Shown: in pieces, positions 16,985 to 26,328 of the stretch
Position numbering within the stretch: position 1 is the first letter of the stretch
Layout: every line of letters begins with the position of its first letter
NCBI GenBank assembly: GCA_964401845.1
Contig: CAYOAD010000001.1
Location: 1 to 64,000, forward strand
Source: CAYFKJ01 sp964401845
Lineage (GTDB): Bacteria; Pseudomonadota; Alphaproteobacteria; UBA2966
Direction of reading: 5' to 3'
DNA length: 64,000 nucleotides
Notes under the pieces: model-generated
What the model saw: only the letters and a program-made list of their open reading frames with translations
What the model was told of the DNA's origin: nothing
Database searches by the model: none
Position numbers and translations under genes: made by a program

Positions 16985-18847
16985 ATGCTCGATACCGTGA
17001 AGAACAAGAGCAAATCAAGCGCGGGCCTGTTGGCCATACTGACGGTGGGGATCGGCGTCGCAGCGGCGGCGCAGGCGGAACCGCGGCACGGCCTGTCGAT
17101 CTTCGGCGACCTCAAATACCCCGCCGGTTTCAAGCATTTCGACTACGTCAACCCGGATGCGCCCAAGGGCGGCACGATACGCCTTCGCGATCTGGGTTCC
17201 TTCGACAACGTCAACCCCTTCATCATCAAGGGCATCCGGCTTCGCGGCATGGGCGCCATCGCCATGCAGTTGCCGTACGATTCGCTGATGACCTCGGCCT
17301 CGGACGAGCCCGACGCCATGTACGGGCTGGTGGCGAAGACCGTCGAAATTGGGCCGGAGCGTCAATGGGTCGAGTTCGTCCTGCGCCCTGAAGCCAGGTT
17401 TCATGACGGCTCACCCATCACGCCGGAAGACGTCCTCTTCACGTTCAACATCCTGAAAACCGAGGGCCGTCCCGTATACCGCATCAACTTAAAGGACGTC
17501 GTAAAGGGCGAGAGCCCGGGTCCGGGCCGGGTGCGCTACACCTTCCGGGAAGGTGCGGTGACGCGCGACCTGCCCAGCATCGTGGCGGGCTTGCCGATCC
17601 TTTCCAAAGCCTACTACGACAAGGTTGAGTTCAACCGCACCACCATCAAACCACCCCTGGCCTCGGGCCCCTACCGCATCGCCAAGGTCGATCAGGGCCG
17701 CGATCTCGTGTACGAGCGGTTCAAGGATTACTGGGCAAGAGATCTGCCGGTCATGCGTGGGCGCTATAACATCGACAGATTCCATTTCGTCTTCTACCGC
17801 GACCGCAATGTGGCGCTGGAAGCCTTCAAGGGCGGCGATTACGACTTCCGCGAGGAGTTCACCTCCAAGAGCTGGGCCACGGGCTATGATTTCCCCGCCG
17901 TCGACAAGGGCTGGGTAAAGCTGGAGAGCATCCCGGACCTCTCTCCGGCGTCGCGCCAGTATTTCGCCCTCAACCTCCGGCGCGACAAGTTCAAGGACGC
18001 CCGCGTGCGGGAGGCTTTCGGCCTCGCTTTCGATTTCGCCTGGACCAATAAGAACCTGTTTTACGGCCTCTACGACCGCACCCTCAGCATCTGGCAGAAC
18101 ACCGACATGGCGGCCCGCGCCCTGCCCGACAAGGACGAACTCGCATTGCTGGAACCGTTCCGCGACAAACTGCCGGCCCGCATCTTCACCGAAGTCTACA
18201 TGCCACCGGGCGAAGGCAAACCCTTGCGACAAAATCTCAGACGCGCCAAAAAACTGCTCGCGGAGGCCGGCTGGACCGTCAAGGGCGGCAAGCTGGTCAA
18301 GGGCGGCGGCGAGCAGATGAGAATCGAGTTCCTCACCTATACACCGACCTTCGAACGGATCCTCGCGCCGATCGTCAAGAACCTGAAGCGCTTGGGCATC
18401 GACGCCTCGATCCGCCAGGTCGACGTCACGCACTACACCAACCGGAAACAGACCTTCGAATTCGACGTGGCAACGGAAGCCTTCCTCACGACCGCGACGC
18501 CCGGCATCGCACAGCGAAATTTCTGGGGCTCGGAGGCGGCCAAACAACAGGGCAGCATCAATTACTCCGGTATCAGTGATCCGGTGATCGACGCTTTGCT
18601 GGAACACATCGCCGAAGCACCCGACCGAGAGGCGCTGACGACGGCGGCGCGGGCCCTGGACCGCGTATTGCTGGGCAATCACTACATCGTGCCGGAATGG
18701 TTCAAGGCCGTGCACACGGTAGCCTACTGGGACAAGTTCGCCCGACCCAAGATCAAGCCTAAGTACGACCTCGGTTTCCTCGACACCTGGTGGTACGACG
18801 AAGACCGCGCCAAGGCGCTGGAAGCCGCCATGGCCAAGGGCGGCTAG
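16985..18847 (+). CDS. yejA: Extracellular solute-binding protein of a Yej-type peptide ABC transporter (second copy)
   Basis: The product is 620 residues with a signal peptide (hydrophobic stretch SAGLLAILTVGIGVAAAAQA). It is a clear paralogue of the preceding gene: both have LKYP-x2-FKHFDYVNP-x-APKGGT after the signal peptide, and matching WTNKNLFYG motifs near the middle. The two copies have diverged substantially, so they probably bind different peptides and share one permease. yejB begins six bases after the stop. Confidence 0.92.
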   Translation: MLDTVKNKSKSSAGLLAILTVGIGVAAAAQAEPRHGLSIFGDLKYPAGFKHFDYVNPDAPKGGTIRLRDLGSFDNVNPFIIKGIRLRGMGAIAMQLPYDSLMTSASDEPDAMYGLVAKTVEIGPERQWVEFVLRPEARFHDGSPITPEDVLFTFNILKTEGRPVYRINLKDVVKGESPGPGRVRYTFREGAVTRDLPSIVAGLPILSKAYYDKVEFNRTTIKPPLASGPYRIAKVDQGRDLVYERFKDYWARDLPVMRGRYNIDRFHFVFYRDRNVALEAFKGGDYDFREEFTSKSWATGYDFPAVDKGWVKLESIPDLSPASRQYFALNLRRDKFKDARVREAFGLAFDFAWTNKNLFYGLYDRTLSIWQNTDMAARALPDKDELALLEPFRDKLPARIFTEVYMPPGEGKPLRQNLRRAKKLLAEAGWTVKGGKLVKGGGEQMRIEFLTYTPTFERILAPIVKNLKRLGIDASIRQVDVTHYTNRKQTFEFDVATEAFLTTATPGIAQRNFWGSEAAKQQGSINYSGISDPVIDALLEHIAEAPDREALTTAARALDRVLLGNHYIVPEWFKAVHTVAYWDKFARPKIKPKYDLGFLDTWWYDEDRAKALEAAMAKGG

Positions 18848-18853
18848 CCCGCG

Positions 18854-19966
18854 ATGCTCGCCTACATCATCCGTCGGCTGTTGTTGATGATTCCGACGCT
18901 GTTCGGGATCATGGTGCTGAACTTTTTTATCATCCAGTTCGCGCCGGGCGGGCCGGTGGAACAGATGATCGCGCAAATCCAGGGCACCGCGGTAGACCCG
19001 ACCACCCGCATCGGCGGCGGCGCCGGCGGCGGCGAAACCGGTAGTCAAAAGGCCCAAACCGGATCCGCCGACGTCACCAGCAAGTATCGGGGGGCCCAGG
19101 GACTGGATCGGGAATTCATCGAGGAAATCGAAAAACTCTACGGCTTCGACAAACCGGCGCACGAACGGTTCATCCTGATGATGGGCAATTACCTCCAGTT
19201 CGAATTCGGCGACAGCTACTTCCGTGACCGGCCCGTGGTTGATCTGGTGATCGACAAGATGCCGGTGTCGATTTCTCTGGGCGTGTGGACGACGTTGCTG
19301 GTTTACCTGATATCGATCCCCTTAGGCATCGCCAAGGCAGTGAGGGACGGCAGCCGGTTCGACATCGCCACATCGAGTGCCATTATCGTCGGCTACGCTA
19401 TCCCGAGCTTCCTGTTCGCCGTGCTGTTGATTGTGTTGTTCGCGGGCGGCAGCTTCTGGGATGTCTTCCCCTTGCGCGGCCTGACCTCGGAGAACTGGGC
19501 AGAACTTTCGTGGCCCGATCGCATCGCGGATTATTTCTGGCACCTTACGCTTCCCATCCTCGCCATGGTGATCGGTGGTTTCGCGACCCTGACGATGTTG
19601 ACGAAAAACTCGTTCCTCGAGGAGATCAACAAGCAGTACGTCATGACGGCCCGGGCCAAGGGTCTCACGGAAAATCGCGTGCTTTACGGACACGTCTTCC
19701 GCAACGCCATGTTGATCGTCATCGCTGGATTTCCCAGCGCCTTCATCGGCGTTCTATTCACCGGCGCATTGCTGATCGAGGTGATCTTCTCCCTGGACGG
19801 GCTGGGCTTGTTGGGCTTCGAGGCCGTGATCAACCGTGACTATCCCGTCGTCTTCGGCAGTCTATTCTTTTTCACCCTGCTGGGTCTGATTATGGGATTA
19901 ATCGGCGACGTCATGTACATGATCATTGATCCGCGCATCGATTTCGAACGACAGGATGTCGGGTGA
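18854..19966 (+). CDS. yejB: Peptide ABC transporter permease YejB
   Basis: The product is 370 residues and an inner-membrane permease of the DppB/OppB family. It has an N-terminal helix (LLLMIPTLFGIMVLNFFIIQ), a long periplasmic segment, then five further helices. The coupling loop has the family motif with a Gly (ARAKGLTENRVLYGHVFRNA). A Gly-rich insertion GGGAGGGETG near residues 55-65 is followed by a hydrophilic stretch and marks YejB relative to DppB. It overlaps yejE by one base. Confidence 0.94.
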   Translation: MLAYIIRRLLLMIPTLFGIMVLNFFIIQFAPGGPVEQMIAQIQGTAVDPTTRIGGGAGGGETGSQKAQTGSADVTSKYRGAQGLDREFIEEIEKLYGFDKPAHERFILMMGNYLQFEFGDSYFRDRPVVDLVIDKMPVSISLGVWTTLLVYLISIPLGIAKAVRDGSRFDIATSSAIIVGYAIPSFLFAVLLIVLFAGGSFWDVFPLRGLTSENWAELSWPDRIADYFWHLTLPILAMVIGGFATLTMLTKNSFLEEINKQYVMTARAKGLTENRVLYGHVFRNAMLIVIAGFPSAFIGVLFTGALLIEVIFSLDGLGLLGFEAVINRDYPVVFGSLFFFTLLGLIMGLIGDVMYMIIDPRIDFERQDVG

Positions 19967-21012
19967 TGTCAGAGCACTTCCTCGGCCTCCGCATCACGCC
20001 CCTGACGCGCCGTCGTCTGCAGAATTTTCGCTCCAATCGCCGGGGCTGGTGGTCGTTCTGGATCTTTCTGGTCATCTTCTTCGTCAGCCTGTTCGCGGAG
20101 TTCATCGCCAACGACAAGCCCATTGTCTTATCCTACGAGGGCGAGCTGCATTTTCCCGTCTTCATCGAATACGCGGAAACAAAGTTCGGCGGCGATTTCG
20201 AAACCGAAGCCGAATACCGCGATCCCTATATCCAGGATTTGATCAACGAAAATGGCTGGATGGTCTGGCCCATCGTCCGCTACTCCTACGACACCATCAA
20301 TCTTGATCTACCGGTCCCGGCGCCGGCGCCGCCGTCGGCGGAAAATTGGCTGGGAACGGACGATCAGGCGCGCGACGTCGTGGCCCGGCTGATCTACGGC
20401 TTTCGCATATCCGTCCTGTTCGGCCTGATCCTGACGGTATTTTCCTCGATCATCGGGGTGGTCGCCGGCGCGGTACAGGGCTACTTCGGCGGCTGGCTGG
20501 ACCTGTTGTTCCAGCGCTTCATCGAAATCTGGTCGGGCCTGCCGACGCTCTACATTTTGATCATCATGGCGAGCTTCATCGTGCCGGGGTTCTGGACGCT
20601 TCTGATCATTCTGCTGTTGTTCAGCTGGATGGCGCTGGTAGGCGTCGTGCGCGCCGAATTCCTGCGCGCGCGGAACTTCGAATATGTCCGCGCCGCCCGG
20701 GCGCTGGGTTTGGGCGATACCATGATCATGTTTCGCCACCTGCTGCCCAACGCCATGGTGGCGACCATCACCTTCCTCCCTTTCATCCTCAATGGATCCA
20801 TCACCACCCTGACGGCACTGGACTTTCTGGGCTTCGGCCTGCCGCCGGGTTCGCCTTCGTTGGGCGAACTGCTGGCCCAGGGCAAAGCCAACCTGCAGGC
20901 GCCGTGGCTCGGCATCTCCGGCTTCTTCACCATCTCCATCATGCTGACGCTGCTGGTCTTCGCTGGCGAGGCGCTGCGTGATGCCTTCGATCCGAGAAAG
21001 GCGTTGGCATGA
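19966..21012 (+). CDS. yejE: Peptide ABC transporter permease YejE
   Basis: The product is 348 residues and is the second inner-membrane permease, DppC/OppC-like. An N-terminal cytoplasmic segment (LTRRRLQNFRSNRRGWWSFW) leads into helix 1. A periplasmic loop follows, then five helices, with LGTDDQARDVVARLIYGFRIS and the coupling-loop motif YVRAARALGLGDTMIMFRH. The ATG at 19966 overlaps the yejB stop as TGATG, and the yejF start overlaps this stop by four bases, which indicates translational coupling. Confidence 0.94.
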   Translation: MSEHFLGLRITPLTRRRLQNFRSNRRGWWSFWIFLVIFFVSLFAEFIANDKPIVLSYEGELHFPVFIEYAETKFGGDFETEAEYRDPYIQDLINENGWMVWPIVRYSYDTINLDLPVPAPAPPSAENWLGTDDQARDVVARLIYGFRISVLFGLILTVFSSIIGVVAGAVQGYFGGWLDLLFQRFIEIWSGLPTLYILIIMASFIVPGFWTLLIILLLFSWMALVGVVRAEFLRARNFEYVRAARALGLGDTMIMFRHLLPNAMVATITFLPFILNGSITTLTALDFLGFGLPPGSPSLGELLAQGKANLQAPWLGISGFFTISIMLTLLVFAGEALRDAFDPRKALA

Positions 21013-22640
21013 GTGCCCGCGACTTCCTGGTCGTTGACGACCTTTCCGTCAACTTCAAGGTCGAAGGCCGCGAGGTCGAGGCCGTGCGCCATGTATCGTT
21101 CCGCATCGAACGTGGGGAGACGGTGGCGCTGGTCGGCGAAAGCGGTTCGGGCAAGTCGGTCAGCGCCTTATCCGTCCTGCAGCTTCTGCCCTACCCCCAG
21201 GCGAGCCACCCGTCGGGTTCCATCCTGATCGACGGCAAGGAGGCGATCGGGGCCAGCCAGGCGGAGATGCGCGACATCCGGGGCGACCGCATTTCCATGG
21301 TGTTCCAGGAACCCATGACGTCGCTCAATCCGCTGCACAGTATCGAAAAACAGATCAACGAAACATTGATCCTGCACCGCGGCCTCTCAAAATTGGCGGC
21401 GCGGGAGAGAACCCTCGAACTGCTGGATCTCGTCGGGCTGCAAAACGCCGAAGCGCGGCTCGGCGCCTTCCCCCACCAGCTTTCCGGCGGCCAGCGCCAG
21501 CGCGTCATGATCGCCATGGCGCTGGCCAACGAACCCGACCTACTGATCGCCGACGAGCCCACCACGGCGGTCGACGTCACCATCCAGGCCCAGTTGCTCA
21601 AGCTGCTGAAGGACCTGCAGGCGCGGCTCGGCATGGCCATGTTGCTGATCACCCACGACCTCGGCATCGTGCGTCATATGGCGGAGCGCGTGCATGTCAT
21701 GAAGGACGGCGAGGTGGTCGAGCACGGCAGCGTCGAGGAGGTCTTCGGCAATCCCCGGCACGAATACACCCAGACCCTGCTGGCGGCGGAGCCAGGTGGC
21801 CATCCCGAGACGCCGGAGGACGCCGCCGCCGAGGTCATGAGCGCCGACGACCTCAAGGTCTGGTTCCCCATCAAGAAGGGCGTTTTCCGCCGCACCGTCG
21901 ATCACGTCCGCGCCGTCGACGGCGTCAGCCTCAGCATCCGCGCCGGGCACACTGTCGGTGTCGTCGGTGAAAGCGGCTCGGGCAAGACGACGCTCGCCCT
22001 GGCGCTCTTGCGCCTGATCCGCAGCCGTGGGCCGATCCGCTTCGACGACAAGGACATCCAGGGTCTCGGCTTCGGCGACATGCGGCCTTTGCGCCGCGAA
22101 ATGCAGATCGTCTTTCAGGATCCCTTCGCCAGCCTGAGCCCGCGTCTTTCCATCGGTCAGATCGTCGGCGAAGGCCTGTTGGTGCACGACATGGGTGGCG
22201 ATTATGACGAACGCCGGGCGATGATCGGCGCGGCCCTTGCGGAAGTGGGTCTCGATCCCGAAACCCAGGACCGCTACCCGCACGAATTTTCCGGCGGCCA
22301 GCGCCAGCGCATCTCCATCGCCCGCGCCATGGTGTTGAAACCCCGCTTCGTCGTGCTGGACGAACCCACCTCGGCCCTCGATATGTCGGTCCAGGCGCAG
22401 ATCGTCGACCTCTTGCGCGACCTGCAGCGCCAGCACAACCTCGCCTACTTGTTCATCAGCCACGACCTTCGCGTCGTCCGCGCCTTGTCGGACGATGTCA
22501 TCGTCATGCGCGACGGCCAGGTGGTGGAACAGGGCGCCGCCGATGCCGTCTTCGACCACCCCCAAACCGACTACACCCAGGCCCTGATGCAGGCGGCGTT
22601 CGAGCTTCAGGCCGACGAAAGCGGCGTGGTGAGGACTTAA
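21009..22640 (+). CDS. yejF: Peptide ABC transporter ATPase YejF with two fused nucleotide-binding domains
   Basis: The product is 543 residues and contains two complete ABC ATPase domains. Domain 1 has Walker A GESGSGKSVS, signature LSGGQRQRV and Walker B LLIADEPTTA. Domain 2 has GESGSGKTTL, FSGGQRQRI and VVLDEPTSALD. Each half ends in an oligopeptide-transporter type extension. Together with YejB and YejE it makes a complete importer. Confidence 0.95.
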   Translation: MSARDFLVVDDLSVNFKVEGREVEAVRHVSFRIERGETVALVGESGSGKSVSALSVLQLLPYPQASHPSGSILIDGKEAIGASQAEMRDIRGDRISMVFQEPMTSLNPLHSIEKQINETLILHRGLSKLAARERTLELLDLVGLQNAEARLGAFPHQLSGGQRQRVMIAMALANEPDLLIADEPTTAVDVTIQAQLLKLLKDLQARLGMAMLLITHDLGIVRHMAERVHVMKDGEVVEHGSVEEVFGNPRHEYTQTLLAAEPGGHPETPEDAAAEVMSADDLKVWFPIKKGVFRRTVDHVRAVDGVSLSIRAGHTVGVVGESGSGKTTLALALLRLIRSRGPIRFDDKDIQGLGFGDMRPLRREMQIVFQDPFASLSPRLSIGQIVGEGLLVHDMGGDYDERRAMIGAALAEVGLDPETQDRYPHEFSGGQRQRISIARAMVLKPRFVVLDEPTSALDMSVQAQIVDLLRDLQRQHNLAYLFISHDLRVVRALSDDVIVMRDGQVVEQGAADAVFDHPQTDYTQALMQAAFELQADESGVVRT

Positions 22641-22643
22641 GCG

Positions 22644-23576
22644 GTGGCGATCCTCATCCATTTCGGCGCGGACCATTCGCAGGAGCGCTGGCGCAACACG
22701 CTGCAGCGCCTGGACCCGTCCCTGGAATTCCGCCTCTGGCCCGATGAGGGAAATGCCGAGGACATCGACGCCATCGTCGTCTGGAAGCACATTCACGGAG
22801 AACTCCTGGGCTATCCCAATCTCAAGTTGATCTGCAATCTCGGTGCCGGCGTCGAACACATCCTGGGCGACGACAACCTGCCCGAAGGCATCCCCTTCAC
22901 CCGCGTGGTCGACCCCCGCATGACCAGCGCCATGGCGGAGTACGTCCTCCTCCATGTCTTGCGCTACCACCGCCATTTCGACGAAACGCAGACCAACCAA
23001 AAAGACCGTAAGTGGGAATACCTGCCGCCCGACAACGCCGCCACGACGACCATCGGATTTCTCGGATTGGGCGAATTGGGCCGGCATGCGGCTAACCTGG
23101 TTAGGGCGTTGGGCTTCGATGTCGCGGGCTGGAGCCGCTCAGCCAAAAAGCTGGACGGCATAACAACCTATCACGGCGAAGACGGTCTGGTGCCATTCCT
23201 CAATTCAACCAAGATGCTGGTCTGCCTGCTGCCGCTGACGTCCGAAACCGAAGGGATCATCAACGCCAGGACGCTGTCGGCCCTGCCCGAGGGCGCCTAC
23301 CTGATCAACGCCGCACGCGGCGGCCACGTCATTGACGCCGACCTGATCGCCGCCCTGGACTACGGCACGCTGGAGGGGGCCACGCTGGATGTCTTTCACG
23401 AGGAACCGCTGCCCGACGACCATCCGTTCTGGACGCACCCGAGGATTACCGTCACCCCCCACAACGCCGCCGATTCCTTCCCCGACGACGTGGCGCCGCA
23501 GATCGTTGACAACATCCACCGCGCCCTTGAGGGACGCGAGCTGCTCAATCCGGTCGATGTCGGGAGAGGCTACTGA
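22644..23576 (+). CDS. ghrA: Glyoxylate/hydroxypyruvate reductase A-like D-2-hydroxyacid dehydrogenase
   Basis: The product is 310 residues and an NAD(P)-dependent 2-hydroxyacid dehydrogenase. The dinucleotide motif is GFLGLGELGRHAANL. Catalytic residues are visible as Arg in NAARGGHVID, Glu in FHEEPLP and His in VTPHNAA. The short N-terminal domain and HNAADSFPDD wording fit the GhrA group, which reduces glyoxylate and hydroxypyruvate. The GTG start lies three bases after yejF, so it is probably in the transporter transcript. The real substrate is not shown by sequence. Confidence 0.85.
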   Translation: MAILIHFGADHSQERWRNTLQRLDPSLEFRLWPDEGNAEDIDAIVVWKHIHGELLGYPNLKLICNLGAGVEHILGDDNLPEGIPFTRVVDPRMTSAMAEYVLLHVLRYHRHFDETQTNQKDRKWEYLPPDNAATTTIGFLGLGELGRHAANLVRALGFDVAGWSRSAKKLDGITTYHGEDGLVPFLNSTKMLVCLLPLTSETEGIINARTLSALPEGAYLINAARGGHVIDADLIAALDYGTLEGATLDVFHEEPLPDDHPFWTHPRITVTPHNAADSFPDDVAPQIVDNIHRALEGRELLNPVDVGRGY

Positions 23577-23923
23577 GCGTTGACGCGGGCGATTGAATTC
23601 GAAACGAAATCAGCGAATTCGGTGAGATGGACCGACCCCTTGACCGTGCGGTTGATGCGGATGCTGCGCTTGTCGTCGGGATCGGGGCCGCGGCGCACGA
23701 AGTCCTGACGTTCCAGCGCATCAAGCGCCCGGGTTACCGCCGGCTTGGCGATACCCAACTCCTTGGAAAGGCCGCGAACGGTATGGGGCGGGTCGGTCAG
23801 ATATACCGTCAGCATCAGGGCCAGCTGACGGGCTGACAGATCGGGTTTGTCGCCGCGCACGCCGTCGACAAGGGCGCCTCTCCAAATATCAAGGGCTTGC
23901 TGGGTCGTCACAGAAATCGTCAT
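23570..23923 (-). CDS. MarR-family winged-helix transcriptional regulator
   Basis: The product is a 117-residue single-domain DNA-binding protein. The recognition region is TVRGLSKELGIAKPAVTRAL and the wing is RRGPDPDDKRSIRINRT with the conserved D-x-R pattern. It lacks extended N- and C-terminal dimer helices, so it is shorter than typical MarR proteins (about 140-150 residues). The target is unknown; neighbours suggest the aminopeptidase or the hydroxyacid dehydrogenase. Its stop overlaps the convergent ghrA stop by seven bases. Confidence 0.85.
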   Translation of the reverse strand: MTISVTTQQALDIWRGALVDGVRGDKPDLSARQLALMLTVYLTDPPHTVRGLSKELGIAKPAVTRALDALERQDFVRRGPDPDDKRSIRINRTVKGSVHLTEFADFVSNSIARVNAQ

Positions 23924-23966
23924 ACCACTACCTAGTGTTCTGTTTCGCGCCCAGCACGAATATACA

Positions 23967-25343
23967 TCAGGTTGTGTTGTTAAATCGACTCTCGATGACG
24001 TGAAACAACGCGCGGACGGCCTGCGCTTCGCCACCGACCGGGCGGCCGGGCCGGGCTTTCTTGTTCCAGGCGAACATGTCCAGATGTACCCAGGTATCGA
24101 CGCCCTCGGCGAAGCGTTCGAGGAACAAGGCGGCGGTGATGGCGCCGCCCAGGCGGTCCTCCCCGGCATTGTTGAGGTCGGCAATGCGGCTTTTGAACAG
24201 CTCGGTGTAGGGCTGCCACAACGGTAGGCGCCAGACGGGATCGTGAACGGCATCCCCGGCCTCGCTGAGTTCGCGCGCCAGGTCATCGTCTGGCGTGAAA
24301 AACGCCGGTAGTTCCGGCCCCAGGGCAACGCGGGCGGCACCCGTCAGCGTCGCGCAGTCGATCAGCAATTTCGGGTTCTCCGACGCCGCCTCGGCCAGGG
24401 CGTCGGCCAGCACCAGGCGGCCTTCGGCGTCGGTGTTGCCGATCTCGACGGTGAGGCCTTTGCGGCTGTGCAATACATCTCCGGGCCTGAAGGCATTGGC
24501 CGACACGGCGTTTTCCACCGCCGGGATCAGCACCCTGAGACGCACCGGCAAGGCCGCCGCCATCACCATGGAAGCCAAGGCCAGGATGGCAGCGGACCCG
24601 CCCATGTCCTTTTTCATCAGTTCCATGGCGCTGGCGGGTTTGAGGTCCAAACCGCCGGAATCGAAACACACGCCCTTGCCCACCAGCGTGACGCGCGGCG
24701 CATTTTCTTCGCCCCATGTCATGTCGATCAGGCGCGGCGGCCGGGAACTGGCGCGGCCCACGGCGTGAACCATGGGGTAGTTGGCGTCCAGCAGGTTATC
24801 GCCGACGATATCCGAGTATTCCGCGCCGAACCTCTTCGCCACGTCCCGGGCGGCGGCGGCCAGTTCCGCCGGCCCGAGATCGGCAGCCGTCGTGTTGACG
24901 AGGTCACGCGCGAGGTAGATGGCGTCGAGGGCCGCCTCTGTCCGCCCACGGTCGCAGGCTTCGGGCCAAACGAGGTTGGCGACCTCATCGTCGTTCTGCT
25001 TGTAGCGTTCGAAACGGTAGCCGGCGAGCCCCCAACCGAGCGCCGCGTCGTTTGCAGTGGCGGCATCGGGTTCGGCGGCGAGGCGGTAGGCGCCGGCCGG
25101 CAGTTTCTCCGCCGCCGCCGCATAACCGAACGGTCCATCCTCCCCCAGGCAAATCACCGCTCCCTCCATGCCCCCCTCTGAAGAAGGCAGCGTCGTCGCC
25201 GCGCCGTCCTTGGCCTTAAATCCGATGTCGTCCAACCACCGGCGTTCGGCCTCCGGGCGCCCCGACAACCAGTCGTCGAAATCCTCCACGGCGACGGCAT
25301 GGAGCGGGACGGCATCGGGGACGGCTTCGAGAAGTGTGGACAC
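23967..25343 (-). CDS. M17-family leucyl aminopeptidase
   Basis: The product is a 458-residue cytosolic metallo-aminopeptidase. The two-metal catalytic core is visible: GGLDLKPASAMELMKKDMGG with metal Lys and Asp, and NTDAEGRLVLADAL, the family signature with Asp and Glu ligands and the catalytic Arg. A GTG start at 25343 is favoured because GAGG lies nine bases upstream; an ATG at 25376 has no ribosome site. It may process peptides imported by the neighbouring Yej transporter. It is divergent from the glutathione S-transferase gene. Confidence 0.92.
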   Translation of the reverse strand: MSTLLEAVPDAVPLHAVAVEDFDDWLSGRPEAERRWLDDIGFKAKDGAATTLPSSEGGMEGAVICLGEDGPFGYAAAAEKLPAGAYRLAAEPDAATANDAALGWGLAGYRFERYKQNDDEVANLVWPEACDRGRTEAALDAIYLARDLVNTTAADLGPAELAAAARDVAKRFGAEYSDIVGDNLLDANYPMVHAVGRASSRPPRLIDMTWGEENAPRVTLVGKGVCFDSGGLDLKPASAMELMKKDMGGSAAILALASMVMAAALPVRLRVLIPAVENAVSANAFRPGDVLHSRKGLTVEIGNTDAEGRLVLADALAEAASENPKLLIDCATLTGAARVALGPELPAFFTPDDDLARELSEAGDAVHDPVWRLPLWQPYTELFKSRIADLNNAGEDRLGGAITAALFLERFAEGVDTWVHLDMFAWNKKARPGRPVGGEAQAVRALFHVIESRFNNTT

Positions 25344-25414
25344 GGGCGAAAACCTCGTTAGTTTGCGGGGCGTCATTTAGAGCATATGTCGCATTTTGCC
25401 GGAAGGGGTATGGC

Positions 25415-26080
25415 GTGTCGGATCTTACTTTGGTTATCGGCAACCGGAACTATTCGTCATGGAGCTTGCGCGCCTGGCTGGCCATGCGCGAGGTCGGATT
25501 GGAGTTCAAGGAAGAGGTAATCCCGCTCGATCTGCCCAACACGGCCGAGCGCATCGCGGCCCACTCCGCGGCCGGCCGCGTTCCGGTCCTGCACGACGGC
25601 GGTCTCGTCGTCTGGGACACCATCGCTATCATCGAATACCTGGCCGAGGCCTACCCCGGCCCGCGCTGGTGGCCCGCCGGCGCGGAAGCCCGCGCCGTCG
25701 CCCGCGCGGTCAGCGCCGAAATGCATGCGGGCTTCGCCGCCTTGCGCAACGAACTGCCCATGAACGTGCGGGCAGCGGACCGCCGTGTCGGGATCAGCCC
25801 GGAATGCCGGGCCAACATCGGGCGAATTCGGCAAATCTGGACGGATTGCCGCGAGCGGTTCGGACAGGACGGCGATTTTCTCTTTGGCGATTTCTCTGCG
25901 GCCGATGCCATGTTTGCCCCGGTCGTATCCCGCTTCCGCACCTACGGTATCGAAGTGGACGACGCCGTTGGGGCTTATGCCGACGCGGTTTGGCAGACCC
26001 CGGGGATGCGCTGGTGGCGCGCGGCCAGTGCGGATGAATCGTTCACCATACCGGAAGCCGAGTTGGGCCAAACGTCCTGA
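25415..26080 (+). CDS. Glutathione S-transferase family protein
   Basis: The product is 221 residues. The N-terminal thioredoxin fold begins LTLVIGNRNYSSWSLRAWLA, where a Ser in the SSWS motif is the likely glutathione-activating residue. GRVPVLHDGG and DTIAIIEYLAE follow, giving the cis-Pro and the glutathione gamma-glutamyl site. A helical C-terminal domain completes the fold. The start is a GTG at 25415 with GGAAGGGG upstream. The substrate is unknown. Confidence 0.9.
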   Translation: MSDLTLVIGNRNYSSWSLRAWLAMREVGLEFKEEVIPLDLPNTAERIAAHSAAGRVPVLHDGGLVVWDTIAIIEYLAEAYPGPRWWPAGAEARAVARAVSAEMHAGFAALRNELPMNVRAADRRVGISPECRANIGRIRQIWTDCRERFGQDGDFLFGDFSAADAMFAPVVSRFRTYGIEVDDAVGAYADAVWQTPGMRWWRAASADESFTIPEAELGQTS

Positions 26081-26328
26081 CGATTTCAACCATGTCGCAA
26101 TCGAATGCCGTGCGTGTTCAACAGATCGGTGGCAACTTTAATTTAGTAACCTCTAATTGAGTCAATTTTACCCGAAATCGGCAGGATGGCTGTTGCCTTT
26201 GGCCGGCTTATTTGGGATAACGTCGCGCTGACTAATATGACTTTATTGCAGATTTTCGGCGTTTTACCGGGTTGTCCCCTGAACAGACGGCCAAGGTCCG
26301 CCGAGCAGACATAGGTACGGGTTTCGGC
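26081..26328. promoter_or_regulatory. AT-rich intergenic region upstream of the kor-type operon
   Basis: This 248-base region precedes the kor-type operon. A perfect 13-bp palindrome AATTGA-G-TCAATT lies at 26155-26167, overlapping a TTAG-N6-CTAA element at 26143-26156. A weak promoter candidate is TTGCCT (26193-26198), 17 bases, then GATAAC (26216-26221). No gene is visible. Regulator identity is unknown. Confidence 0.4.

Noticed and set aside
17489..19162. Reverse-strand open frame of 557 codons
   Set aside because: It is antisense to the second yejA and yejB. No family motifs or ribosome site.
21540..23087. Reverse-strand open frame of 515 codons
   Set aside because: It is antisense to yejF and ghrA, both with intact motifs.
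26193..26221. TTGCCT-N17-GATAAC as a firm promoter of the kor operon
   Set aside because: The -10 is weak and other AT-rich hexamers lie nearby, so it is noted only as a candidate.
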